From the NCBI GenBank assembly GCA_030841035.1, contig JAVEDI010000060.1, positions 1-64,000 on the forward strand: a DNA stretch of 64,000 nt, written 5' to 3'. Positions 44,248 through 53,224 of this stretch are shown piece by piece; position 1 is the first letter of the stretch; each line of letters opens with the position of its first letter. The position numbers and the translations under genes were made by a program. Origin of the DNA: Actinomycetota bacterium. GTDB taxonomy: Bacteria; Actinomycetota; Actinomycetes; JACCUZ01. The notes under the pieces were generated by a model that saw nothing but the letters and a program-made list of their open reading frames with translations, was not told where the DNA came from and made no database searches.

Positions 44248-46679
44248 CGAGCAGGCTGTTCGGTGAGCCGGTGCAGCGCGTCGAGGACGCGCAGCTGGTC
44301 ACCGGACGGGGTCACTACCTCGACGACCTCGGGCACGACGCGCTCGCGGCCGCGTTCGTGCGCAGCCCGCACGCCCACGCCCGGGTGCTGGACATCGACG
44401 TCACCGCTGCGCTCGACGTCGAGGGGCTGGTCGCGATCTACACCTACGACGACCTGGCCGCGAGCCCCAGGGGCACGGTCGCCGAAGCGCTGCCGCTGCT
44501 CATCCCGCACCCCGCCCTGCACGCGCCGCGCACCGGGTACGCGCTGGCGCGCGAGGAGGTCAACCACGTCGGCGAGGCAGTGGTGATGGTCGTCGCGAGC
44601 GACCGGTACGTCGCCGAGGACGCCGCCGAGCGCATCGTCGTGACGTACGGCGTGCTGCCGCCGGTCGTCGGCATCGAGGCCGCGCGCTCGGCCGAGCGTC
44701 GCACCCACGACGACGTACCGGACAACGTCGCTGCTCACCTGCTGCAGGAGGTGGGCGACGTCCAGGCGGCGTTCGCGGGCTCCCCTCGGACGCTGGAGCT
44801 CGACCTCGCCATCCAGCGGAGCGCCTCGATGCCGTTGGAGGGCAAGGGCGTCTACGCCCGGTGGGACGCCGAGGACGGGTCGATGCGCGTCTACTCCTCG
44901 ACGCAGACGTCGACCAGCGTGCGTGCTGCCGTCGCTGCCAAGCTCGACCTGCCGCTGAACAAGGTCGACTGCATCGCGCCGATGGTGGGCGGCGGTTTCG
45001 GCGTCAAGATCGTGCACCCGTGGCCCGAGGAGGTGCTGGTGCCCTGGGCCGCGCGCGAGCTGGGCCGTGAGGTCAAGTGGGTCGAGGACCGGCGTGAGCA
45101 CTTCGTGTCGTCCGCGCACGAGCGGGGCCAGCTGCACACGATCAAGGTCGGCTTCGACGACGACGGGCGGCTGCTGGCCCTCGACGTGCGGTTCTGGCAC
45201 GACAACGGCGCCTACACGCCCTACGGCATCATCGTGCCCATCATCACCTCCACCCAGCTGCTCGGTCCCTACAAGCCGGGCGCCTACCGGGTCGAGTTCT
45301 GGTCGCTCTACACCAACACCGTCATCGTGACCCCCTACCGCGGAGCCGGTCGGCCGCAGGGCTGTTTCGCGATGGAGCGCGTCATGGACGCGATCGCCGA
45401 CGCGCTGGGCCTGGACCGTGCGGAGGTGCGCGAGCGCAACTTCATCACCCCCGAGGAGATGCCCTACGACCACCACATGACCTTCCAGGACGGCCGGCCG
45501 CTCATCTACGACTCGGGTGACTTCCCCGCGACGCTGGCCAAGCTGCGCACGCTCATCGGGTGGGACGACACGCTGGCGCAGGTCGCGTCGTGGCGGGCAG
45601 CCGGCAGGCGGGTCGGTGTCGGGCTGGCGTGCTATGTGGAGGGCACGGGGGTGGGCCCGTACGAGGGAGCGCACGTCGTCGTCGAGACGTCGGGGAAGGT
45701 CAAGGTGGCGACCGGTCTGACGACCCAGGGGCAGGGCCACTTCACGTCGTTCGCGCAGATCGCGGCAGACGAGCTGGGCGTCGCGCTCGAGGACGTCGAG
45801 GTCGTGACCGGCGACACGCGCCGCTTCGGCTATGCCGTGGGGACCTTCGCGTCGCGCGCCGCGGTCATGAGCGGCAACGCGATCGCCTTCGCCGCGCGCT
45901 CGGTGCGCGAGAAGGCGTTGCGCATCGCCGGTGACGCCCTCGAGGCGGACCCGGGCGACCTCGAGATCGTGGACGGCGTCGTACGCGTGAAGGGCTCTCC
46001 GGCAGCATCGATCCCGCTGGCCACGGTGGCCGTGCTCTCCAACCCGCTGCGCTACGCCTTCGACGAGGCGTCCAAGGCGGCGACGCAGTTCGCGGTCGGC
46101 GACACGTCCGGCCCGCCGGTGCGCGAGGACGACGAGCCGGGCCTCGAGGGCACGGACTACTACTCACCCGTGGGCGCGACGTTCGCCAACGGGATGCACG
46201 CGGTCGTGGTCGAGACCGATCCGGAAACCGCCGAGATCAAGGTGCTGCGCTACTGCGTCGTGCACGACTGCGGGCCGCTGATCAACCCGCTGATCGTCGA
46301 GGGCCAAGTGCACGGGGGAGTGGCGCAGGGTGTGGGCGGAGCTCTCTACGAGCGGATGGAGTACGACGAGAACGGCCAGCTGCTCAACGCCTCGTTCATG
46401 GACTTCCTGATGCCCTATGCCTCCGAGATCCCGCACATCGAGATCGACCATCTCGAGACCCGCTCGCCGTTGAACCCGTTGGGCATCAAGGGCGCCGGGG
46501 AGGCCGGCGTCATCCCGTCGGCGGCCGTGTTCGCGTCGGCGATCGAGGACGCGGAGGGCTTCGTCATCACAGCGATGCCGATCTCGCCGAGCGAGCTGTT
46601 CGACCTGCGTCGCCGGCATGCGGCGGGGGAGGTCCCCTCGCTGCGACGCGAGGACCGACGTACGGAGGAGATGCGGTGA
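44244..46679 (+). CDS. coxL: Molybdenum-binding large subunit, form-II CoxL/xanthine dehydrogenase type
   Basis: The 811-residue subunit hosts the molybdopterin cytosine dinucleotide site. The cofactor loops GGGFGVKIV and QGQGHFTSF and the catalytic glutamate E753 (IKGAGEAG) are all seen. The active-site loop at 364-370 reads PYRGAGR. CO dehydrogenases proper (form I) have AYxCSFR with a copper-binding Cys; that Cys is missing. The enzyme is therefore expected to hydroxylate an organic ring such as a purine, pyrimidine or N-heterocycle. The neighbouring NCS2 permease, hyuAB and amidase support this. Confidence 0.93.
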   Translation: MTSRLFGEPVQRVEDAQLVTGRGHYLDDLGHDALAAAFVRSPHAHARVLDIDVTAALDVEGLVAIYTYDDLAASPRGTVAEALPLLIPHPALHAPRTGYALAREEVNHVGEAVVMVVASDRYVAEDAAERIVVTYGVLPPVVGIEAARSAERRTHDDVPDNVAAHLLQEVGDVQAAFAGSPRTLELDLAIQRSASMPLEGKGVYARWDAEDGSMRVYSSTQTSTSVRAAVAAKLDLPLNKVDCIAPMVGGGFGVKIVHPWPEEVLVPWAARELGREVKWVEDRREHFVSSAHERGQLHTIKVGFDDDGRLLALDVRFWHDNGAYTPYGIIVPIITSTQLLGPYKPGAYRVEFWSLYTNTVIVTPYRGAGRPQGCFAMERVMDAIADALGLDRAEVRERNFITPEEMPYDHHMTFQDGRPLIYDSGDFPATLAKLRTLIGWDDTLAQVASWRAAGRRVGVGLACYVEGTGVGPYEGAHVVVETSGKVKVATGLTTQGQGHFTSFAQIAADELGVALEDVEVVTGDTRRFGYAVGTFASRAAVMSGNAIAFAARSVREKALRIAGDALEADPGDLEIVDGVVRVKGSPAASIPLATVAVLSNPLRYAFDEASKAATQFAVGDTSGPPVREDDEPGLEGTDYYSPVGATFANGMHAVVVETDPETAEIKVLRYCVVHDCGPLINPLIVEGQVHGGVAQGVGGALYERMEYDENGQLLNASFMDFLMPYASEIPHIEIDHLETRSPLNPLGIKGAGEAGVIPSAAVFASAIEDAEGFVITAMPISPSELFDLRRRHAAGEVPSLRREDRRTEEMR

Positions 46680-47338
46680 AGGTGACCGGTTCGACGACGC
46701 TGCGCGCGCCGCGGGAGAAGGTGTGGCAGGCCCTGAACGACCCTGCGGTGCTGGTGCGCACGATCCCCGGCTGCCAGCAGCTGGAGGAGATCGGGCCCGA
46801 CACCTACCGGATGACGATCACGGCCGGTGTCGCCTCGATCAAGGGCACCTACCAGGGCGACGTCGCCCTGGCCGACCAGGAGCAGCCGGGTTCGTTCACC
46901 CTGCGGGCATCCGGTGCGGGTGCGCCCGGCACGGTGAGCGCCGACGTCAAGGTGACCCTCACCGAGGTCGCGCCGGGCGACGTGACGCGCCTGGACTATG
47001 ACGCCGACGCGGTCGTGGGCGGCATGATCGGCGGCGTCGGTCAGCGGGTGCTCAGCGGCGTCGCGAAGAAGACGGCGGGAGAGTTCTTCAGGGCTGTCGA
47101 GGACGTGCTGACCGGGGCGGCCCCGTCCGTCCCCGCGCCGCGCGAGGAGCCTGCGGGCCTCGCTTCGGCCGGCGTGCCGGCTCCCGCCCCTGCCCCCGGT
47201 GCAGCTGTCTTCACCGCGGCGGGCCCGGCGACGGCGGGCATGACCGGCTCCGGATTCGTCAAGGGCGCGGTGTTCGGGGCGGTCGTGGCCCTCGCCGGTG
47301 TGCTCGTCGGCGGGTTCGTCACCCGACGTCGGGCCTGA
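46676..47338 (+). CDS. coxG: CoxG-type SRPBCC protein with C-terminal membrane anchor
   Basis: The 220-residue protein has an SRPBCC (START-like) domain in residues 1-145 (GSTTLRAPREKVWQALNDPA, VLVRTIPGCQQLEE). A Pro/Ala linker and one membrane helix near 195-215 (FVKGAVFGAVVALAGVLVGG) ending in Arg residues follow. CoxG recruits the Cox hydroxylase to the membrane in CO oxidisers and is linked to quinone-coupled electron transfer there. The same role is likely for this form-II enzyme. It overlaps coxL by GTGA. Confidence 0.9.
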   Translation: MKVTGSTTLRAPREKVWQALNDPAVLVRTIPGCQQLEEIGPDTYRMTITAGVASIKGTYQGDVALADQEQPGSFTLRASGAGAPGTVSADVKVTLTEVAPGDVTRLDYDADAVVGGMIGGVGQRVLSGVAKKTAGEFFRAVEDVLTGAAPSVPAPREEPAGLASAGVPAPAPAPGAAVFTAAGPATAGMTGSGFVKGAVFGAVVALAGVLVGGFVTRRRA

Positions 47339-47407
47339 CCAGCGCGACGCGGAGATCATCACGGGGCATTCCTGGCAAAGTCGTGGTCGCCGTCTTGCGC
47401 GGCGGGT

Positions 47408-47420
47408 TACGGTGCGTGGG
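47408..47420 (+). promoter_or_regulatory. Candidate leaderless promoter (-10) of the MEDS gene
   Basis: TACGGT (47408-47413) is followed by seven bases and the ATG at 47421. No SD sequence precedes the ATG. Confidence 0.45.
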
Positions 47421-48398
47421 ATGACCGCCTCGCTGACGCACGACACCCTGGGGACAACCGCCGTGTTTCGTCACGAGGCGCTGTTCTACGCAGGCGAGGA
47501 CGGCTTCCTCTCGGGCGTCCTGCCCTTCCTCGCGCAGGGGGCCGAGAACGACGAGCCGTCGCTGGTCGTGGTCAGTGCTCCTCGGATCTCGATGCTGCGC
47601 GACGCGTTGGGCCGGCACGCGAGGAAGATCTGCTTCGCCGACATGGCCGACGTCGGGCGCAACCCGGCCCGCATCATCCCCGCGTGGCGGCGCTTCCTCG
47701 ACGACCATGCCGGCGACGAACGCCCGTTGCGCGGTGTGGGCGAGCCCATCTGGGCCGCCCGCTCCGCTGCGGCCCTGGTCGAGTGCCAGCGCCACGAGGC
47801 CCTGCTGAACGTGGCGTTCGCGGGGTCGAGGTCGTGGGCCCTGATGTGCCCGTACGACACCGACGCACTCCCGGCCGCGGTCCTGGACGAGGCGCAGCGC
47901 AGCCACCCCTTCCTCCGGGGCAGCGGGGACGGCGGGGACAGCGGGGACAGCGCAGTCTTCCGCGGCGAGGACATGGCGGCTGCCCATCGCGACGCGCCGC
48001 TGCCGGAGCCGGCCCGCTGCCTCGAGTCGATGGAGTTCACCCAGGGGCAGCTGCGCGTGGTCCGGGCCGTCACGGCCGCCCGCGGCGAGCAGTTCGGGCT
48101 GGACGGCGACAGCGTGGAGAGCTTCGTGCTGGCGGTGCACGAGATCGCGGCCAACAGCCTCACCCACGGCGGCGGGTCGGGGACCTACCGGCTGTGGCGC
48201 GAGGGGCGGTCGCTCGTCTGCGAGGTGCGCGACAGCGGGTACATCGCCGAGCCGCTGGCCGGCCGGGTGCACCCCGGGGACGACAGCCAGCGCGGTCGCG
48301 GACTGTGGATGGCCAACCAGCTCTGCGACCTGGTGCAGGTGCGCAGCGCGCAGTCCGGCTCCGTGGTCCGGCTGCACGTCTCGCTGGACAACCGCTGA
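47421..48398 (+). CDS. MEDS domain anti-sigma-factor-like sensor
   Basis: The 325-residue protein has an N-terminal MEDS domain (RHEALFYAGEDGFLSGVLPF, followed by LPFLAQGAENDEPSLVVVS; WALMCPYDTDALPAAVLDEA), found in methanogen/methylotroph-type DcmR sensors. A C-terminal RsbW-like HATPase domain follows (LAVHEIAANSLTHGGGSGTY, RGRGLWMANQLCDLV). Such proteins in actinobacteria bind anti-sigma antagonists or sigma factors. It has its own TACGGT promoter and lies between coxG and the amidase gene. It may sense the catabolic substrate, but no partner gene is seen. Confidence 0.84.
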   Translation: MTASLTHDTLGTTAVFRHEALFYAGEDGFLSGVLPFLAQGAENDEPSLVVVSAPRISMLRDALGRHARKICFADMADVGRNPARIIPAWRRFLDDHAGDERPLRGVGEPIWAARSAAALVECQRHEALLNVAFAGSRSWALMCPYDTDALPAAVLDEAQRSHPFLRGSGDGGDSGDSAVFRGEDMAAAHRDAPLPEPARCLESMEFTQGQLRVVRAVTAARGEQFGLDGDSVESFVLAVHEIAANSLTHGGGSGTYRLWREGRSLVCEVRDSGYIAEPLAGRVHPGDDSQRGRGLWMANQLCDLVQVRSAQSGSVVRLHVSLDNR

Positions 48399-48516
48399 GG
48401 TTCCCCGGCGGCGCGGGCTCTCGGGCCGCTGGATGGGCGACCACCTGTCCGGTCCCCGTGAGACGGTGGGTCCGGTGCCGCACCAGCGATGGGGCGGCCG
48501 TACGGAGGGTGCGGAG

Positions 48517-49440
48517 ATGAAAGCGTTCACGGCGGCTGCGGTCCAGCTGGCGCCCCTTCCCGGGCCGCTCACGGCCGAGACGGTCAAGGGCAACCTCGCC
48601 AAGGCGGCCGAGTGGGTCGAGCGGTGCGTCGATGCCACCGGCGCGGAGCTCGTCGTGCTCCCCGAGTCGGTCACGACCGGGTTCACCCCCGGCGTGCCGG
48701 CGGCGGATCTCTGGGACCTGGTGTCCGCAGTCCCCGGCCCGGTCGTCGAGCCGCTGCAGGAGACCGCACGCCGGCTCGGCGTACATGTCGTCGTGGGCAC
48801 CTACGAGCGCGGTGCCGAACGCGGCGTCGTCCACAACGCGGCCGTGCTGCTCGACCGCTCGGGCGAGGCCGCCGGCGTCTATCGCAAGACGCACCCGTTC
48901 TGCACCGAGACGGTGTCTCGCGGGGGCTGGGTCACGCCGGGCGAGGAGGTGTCGGTCGTGGAGACCGATCTCGGCCGGATCGGCATGATCATCTGCTTCG
49001 ACGGCGACTACCCGGAGCTGTCGCGCATCACCGCTGTCCGCGGCGCCGAGGTGATCGTGCGCCCGTCGGCGCTGCTGCGCTCGGCGGACATCTGGGAGCT
49101 GACGACGCGCGCTCGCGCCTACGACAACCATGTCTACGTCGTCGGCGCCAACGCCACCGGCGCCGACCCCGCCGGTGTGCTCTACTTCGGCAACTCGATG
49201 ATCGTCACGCCGGTCGCCGAGGTGGTCGCGCGGGCGGCCACGCACGAGTGCTGGGTCTCCGCCCGCCTGGATCCCGCGACCGCGATGGCGTCGCTGACGC
49301 CGGGCTCGAGCGTCCCGCAGGTGTTCGACCACCTCGCTGACCGCAACCTCGAGCTGATCCGGCGCTACGCCGAGGACCTGCAACGGCCGGCTGCCACCGG
49401 TTTCCCGCACCCGGCCCCCGCCGGTGAGATCGTCGACTGA
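48517..49440 (+). CDS. Nitrilase-superfamily carbon-nitrogen hydrolase
   Basis: The 307-residue amidase has the catalytic triad Glu50 (VVLPES), Lys124 (YRKTHPF) and Cys160 (IICFDGDYPE). Such enzymes split amides, nitriles or N-carbamoyl groups; members like beta-ureidopropionase act on carbamoyl amino acids. The Cys loop ICFDGDYPE does not fix a class. Its place between the hydroxylase and hydantoinase genes suggests a carbamoyl or amide intermediate. AGGGTGCGGAG precedes the ATG. The exact substrate is open. Confidence 0.88.
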   Translation: MKAFTAAAVQLAPLPGPLTAETVKGNLAKAAEWVERCVDATGAELVVLPESVTTGFTPGVPAADLWDLVSAVPGPVVEPLQETARRLGVHVVVGTYERGAERGVVHNAAVLLDRSGEAAGVYRKTHPFCTETVSRGGWVTPGEEVSVVETDLGRIGMIICFDGDYPELSRITAVRGAEVIVRPSALLRSADIWELTTRARAYDNHVYVVGANATGADPAGVLYFGNSMIVTPVAEVVARAATHECWVSARLDPATAMASLTPGSSVPQVFDHLADRNLELIRRYAEDLQRPAATGFPHPAPAGEIVD

Positions 49441-49524
49441 GCCCTCTCGGGCCGCCCGCACGCGGGCCGCCGGCGTACGGCAGGCCCCCCGGATGACGCC
49501 TTCCTGACTGGCGCTCGCCTGGTC

Positions 49525-49530
49525 TAGCGT
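49525..49530 (+). promoter_or_regulatory. Candidate -10 box before the GAF-GGDEF gene
   Basis: TAGCGT with a possible TTCCTG or CTGACT -35 element near 49501-49509. It lies too close (3 nt) to the ATG at 49534, which argues that the GTG at 49561 is the real start. Confidence 0.4.
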
Positions 49531-49560
49531 GTTATGCACGGCGGCGAGGAGGGCACCGAC

Positions 49561-51054
49561 GTGGATGACGGGGAGCGGTGCGCGGTCGATGTGTCCCTCG
49601 CACCGGCCAGCGTGCCCGACGGCGGTCCCGGCAGCGCACCCGTTCGGGCTGCCGCCGAGGCGCTCATGGACCGCTGCGTGGACGTGGGCTACGAGCTGCC
49701 CAGCCTCTATCTCGAGCAGGGCGAGCGCCTGCGGTGCATCGCCCAGCGCGGCTACTGGCACGTCTACGACGGGCTGCCCCCGGGCGCGGGTGTCCTGGGA
49801 TCCACCTACCAGTCGGGGCGGCTGCAGGTCGTCCAGGACACCGCCACCCACGCCCACTACATCCCGGCGATCCCCCAGGTCGCGGCCGAGATCTGCGCGC
49901 CGCTGACCTTCCGGGGCCGCACGATAGGCGTCCTGAACGTCGAGTCGCGATCACCCTTCACCGAGCGTGACGTGGAGAACGTGCGGCGGATGGCCGAGAC
50001 GTTCAGTGAACGGCTCGAGGAGCTGGGCGGCCCGCCGCTGGAGAGCTCTGCGCAGCGGCTCGCCCGACTGATCTACGAGCTGGCCTGCGTCGAGGACGCT
50101 CGTCGGCTCACCGAGATGGCCCTGGAAGGTGCCATGCACCTGACCGGCCTGAGCGGTGCCGCGCTGTTGCGCGACGATGACGACGGCCGACGTGCCCTCC
50201 TCAGCTACGTCATCCGGGGACCCCTGGGCGGGCTGGTCGACGACGCGGGCCCCGCTGTCGCCGCGCAGCTGGCCGACTACGTCGCGGAGGCGACGTCGAG
50301 CTACGCGTGCGGCGTCGGGGACGGCGAGGGCTTCGAGGCGGTGCACGCGCTGCGCGACCGGGGCGTCGCGTCGCTGGTGGTGCTCGCGCTGTTGACCAAG
50401 GGCCGCCGCAGCGGCGTGGTCGTGCTCCTCGGTGACCGGCCCGCTCCCGAGCTGGCCGCGCTGATCCCGTTGCTCGAGATGCTGGCCGCGACCCTGGCCA
50501 GCATGCTCGACGCGGCGGGAACCTCAGCCGCCCTGGTGCGCTCGCAGCGCGAGCTGGCCCATCAGGCCATGCACGACCCGCTGACCGGACTGGCCAACCG
50601 GGGGCGGCTGCTCTCGGTCCTGCGCGAGGAGCTGGCCGCGCCGCGCGAGTCCGGCGCGCCGATCGCCCTGTTCGTCGATCTCGACGGGTTCAAGGCGGTC
50701 AACGACCAGCACGGTCACCGCATCGGTGACGAGCTGCTCGTGGCCGTCGCCGACCGGCTGCGTACCGCCGCGCGGGACACCGACCTCGTCGCCCGCATCG
50801 GGGGCGACGAGTTCGTCGTGCTGTGCCCCCACCTGGCGACGATGGAGGAGGCGGAGACCGTCGCCGCCCGCATCCTGCAGAGGCTCTCGGCGCCGTTCTC
50901 CGTGCTGGGCACCCGCACCGACATCAGCGGGTGCATCGGCATCGCGTCCGGCGCCGGCGTGACGAACGCCGAGGACCTGATCGCCGCTGCCGACCGGGCG
51001 ATGTACCAGGCCAAGCGCACCGGCACCGCGACCTGGGCCGTCGCCAGCACCTGA
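49561..51054 (+). CDS. GAF-GGDEF diguanylate cyclase
   Basis: The 497-residue soluble protein has an N-terminal GAF domain (residues ~25-150; GSTYQSGRLQVVQDTATHAH, AEICAPLTFRGRTIGVLNVE) and a second GAF-like region (~170-320). The C-terminal GGDEF domain has GGDEF intact at 414-418. The inhibitory I-site RDTD is five residues before it. It should make cyclic di-GMP with product inhibition. GTG 49561 has GAGGAGGG eight bases upstream. It is the synthase counterpart to the HD-GYP gene at 29346 and lies within the catabolic island. Confidence 0.92.
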   Translation: MDDGERCAVDVSLAPASVPDGGPGSAPVRAAAEALMDRCVDVGYELPSLYLEQGERLRCIAQRGYWHVYDGLPPGAGVLGSTYQSGRLQVVQDTATHAHYIPAIPQVAAEICAPLTFRGRTIGVLNVESRSPFTERDVENVRRMAETFSERLEELGGPPLESSAQRLARLIYELACVEDARRLTEMALEGAMHLTGLSGAALLRDDDDGRRALLSYVIRGPLGGLVDDAGPAVAAQLADYVAEATSSYACGVGDGEGFEAVHALRDRGVASLVVLALLTKGRRSGVVVLLGDRPAPELAALIPLLEMLAATLASMLDAAGTSAALVRSQRELAHQAMHDPLTGLANRGRLLSVLREELAAPRESGAPIALFVDLDGFKAVNDQHGHRIGDELLVAVADRLRTAARDTDLVARIGGDEFVVLCPHLATMEEAETVAARILQRLSAPFSVLGTRTDISGCIGIASGAGVTNAEDLIAAADRAMYQAKRTGTATWAVAST

Positions 51055-51097
51055 CCGGGTGGTGCGACGCCTGGCGGGCACCGGTTGAATGGCGCGC

Positions 51098-53224
51098 ATG
51101 TCCGCCGCCCACAACGTGACCGAGCGCGCTGAGGTCCCTCACGAGGCTGCCGTACGTCGCATCCGCATCGGCATCGACACCGGCGGGACGTTCACCGACG
51201 TCGTCGCGCTCGACGAGGCGACGGGTGAGGTGACGACGACGAAGACGCCGTCGACGCCCGCCGACCCGGCCGACGGCTTCATCGCCGGAGTCGAGAAGGT
51301 CCTGGGCATGCTGGGACTGCAGGGCCGCGACGTCAGCGCGGTCAGCCACGGCACCACCGTGGCGACCAACCAGCTGCTCGAGGGCAAGGTCGGCGACCTG
51401 GGCTTCGTCACGACGACCGGCTACGAGTTCGTCCTCGAGATCGCCCGGCAGAGTGTGCCCGACGGCTACGGCAACTCCTACTTCTGGGTCAAGCCGCCGC
51501 GCATCGTCGCGGCCGACCGGGTGCGCACCGTGGCCGGACGGCTCGACTACCGCGGGGAGGAGCTGACGCCGTTCGACGAGGCCGCAGCCGTTGAGGTGGC
51601 GCGCTGGTTCCGCGACCGGGGTGTCACGACGCTCGGTGTGTGCTTCCTGCACTCTTACGCCAACCCGGAGCACGAGCTGCGGATGCGTGAGGTGCTGCGG
51701 CGCGAGCATCCCGACGCGGTCGTCTCGATCTCCTCCGACGTGCTGCGGGAGTACAGGGAGTACGAGCGGTCGATGACGACACTGGTCGACGCGGCGGTCA
51801 AGCCGACCATGGCGCGCTACGTCGCGAGCATCTCGGCGCGACTGCGCGACATCGCACCCGGCGCGCCCTTCTATGTCATGAAGTCCAACGGTGGCGTGCT
51901 CTCGGCCGACGAGGTCGTCAACCAGCCCATCACCACGGTGCTGTCGGGACCCGCCGCGGGCGCTCTCGGGGCCGCTCTGGTCGCCAGCGAGGCGGGCTTC
52001 GACAGGGTGCTGACGTGCGACGGCGGCGGTACGTCGACGGACGTGGCCGTGGTGCTCGCCGGTGAACCGGCGCTGACGACCGAGGGCAGCGTCGGACACT
52101 ACCCGAGCAAGATCCCGATGATCGACGTCGTCACCGTCGGCGCGGGCGGGGGTTCGGTCGCCTGGGTGTCGGCCGACGGTTCGCTCAAGGTCGGTCCTCG
52201 GTCCGCGGGGGCCGACCCGGGGCCGCTGTGCTACGCCAGGGGAGGCACCGAGCCCACGGTGACCGACGCCCATGTCGTGCTCGGCCGCATCCCGCCGCAC
52301 CTGCTCGGCGGTGAGATCCCCCTCGACGTCGACGCGGCGCGCACGGGACTCCAGCGCCTCGCCGACGGCCTCGCCTTGAGCCTGGAGCAGTGCGCGACGG
52401 GCATCCTCGAGATCTCGGCGTGGAACCAGGCCAACGCCCTGCGCCAGGTGACCGTCCAGCGGGGGCTCGACGTACGCGACTTCACCATGGCGACGTTCGG
52501 CGGCTCCGGCTCGCTGCTGCTGTGCCGGCTCGTGGACATCCTTGGCCTGTCCGGTGTCCTGGTCCCCGAGAACCCCGGGAACGTGTCCGCCTTCGGCCTG
52601 CTCACCGTCGACGTACGCAACGACTACGTCCAGACCGCGGTCTCCCGCCACGACGACCTGGACCTCGGCGTACTGGCCAAGCTGTACGACGCCTTGCAGG
52701 CGCAGGCCTCGGCAGCGCTGGACCGTGAGGGGTTCGACCGAGGGGAGCACCGCTACCAGCGGAGCGCCGACCTGCGCTACGTCGGCCAGGCCTTCGAGGT
52801 CCGCGTCCCCGCGCCTGACGGGCCGGTCGACGAGTCGTTCGCGCAGACGGTGGCGCAGGCGTTCCACGACGCCCACGAGCAGCTCTACGGATACTCGTTC
52901 CGCACCGACCCACGCCAGCCGGTGGAGTGGGTCAACCTGCGCGTCTCCGGCATCGGCCCGATCGCCCGCCCGGTGCTGCGCCGGCGGCCGCCCGGTGACG
53001 GGCGCCCCGAGCGGGCCCGCACCGGCGTACGGCCGGTGTTCTTCGGTGCCGAGCACGGCTGGCTGGACACACCCGTCTACTGGCGGCCAGACCTGGCGCC
53101 CGGTGACCAGCTGCTCGGTCCCGCGGTCGTGGAGGAGTTCGGCTCGACCGTGCCGCTGCACCCGGGCTTCCTCGCGCGCGTCGACGGGCTCGCCAACATC
53201 CTGGTCTCGGTGGAGGCGCAATGA
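51098..53224 (+). CDS. hyuA: Hydantoinase/oxoprolinase subunit A
   Basis: The ~708-residue subunit belongs to the HyuA family of ATP-dependent hydantoinases, 5-oxoprolinases and acetone carboxylase relatives. The N-terminal actin-like nucleotide site is RIGIDTGGTFTDVVALD, then SHGTTVATNQLLEG, and LTCDGGGTSTDVAVV, with GAGGGSVAWVS. It opens a cyclic amide with ATP. The ATG at 51098 is preferred over 51089 because TTGAAT lies seven bases upstream. HyuB follows with an ATGA overlap. Confidence 0.92.
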   Translation: MSAAHNVTERAEVPHEAAVRRIRIGIDTGGTFTDVVALDEATGEVTTTKTPSTPADPADGFIAGVEKVLGMLGLQGRDVSAVSHGTTVATNQLLEGKVGDLGFVTTTGYEFVLEIARQSVPDGYGNSYFWVKPPRIVAADRVRTVAGRLDYRGEELTPFDEAAAVEVARWFRDRGVTTLGVCFLHSYANPEHELRMREVLRREHPDAVVSISSDVLREYREYERSMTTLVDAAVKPTMARYVASISARLRDIAPGAPFYVMKSNGGVLSADEVVNQPITTVLSGPAAGALGAALVASEAGFDRVLTCDGGGTSTDVAVVLAGEPALTTEGSVGHYPSKIPMIDVVTVGAGGGSVAWVSADGSLKVGPRSAGADPGPLCYARGGTEPTVTDAHVVLGRIPPHLLGGEIPLDVDAARTGLQRLADGLALSLEQCATGILEISAWNQANALRQVTVQRGLDVRDFTMATFGGSGSLLLCRLVDILGLSGVLVPENPGNVSAFGLLTVDVRNDYVQTAVSRHDDLDLGVLAKLYDALQAQASAALDREGFDRGEHRYQRSADLRYVGQAFEVRVPAPDGPVDESFAQTVAQAFHDAHEQLYGYSFRTDPRQPVEWVNLRVSGIGPIARPVLRRRPPGDGRPERARTGVRPVFFGAEHGWLDTPVYWRPDLAPGDQLLGPAVVEEFGSTVPLHPGFLARVDGLANILVSVEAQ

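Noticed and set aside
42810-47338. Aerobic CO dehydrogenase operon
   Set aside because: The large subunit lacks the AYxCSFR loop and its copper-binding Cys; PYRGAGR marks a form-II or xanthine dehydrogenase-type enzyme.
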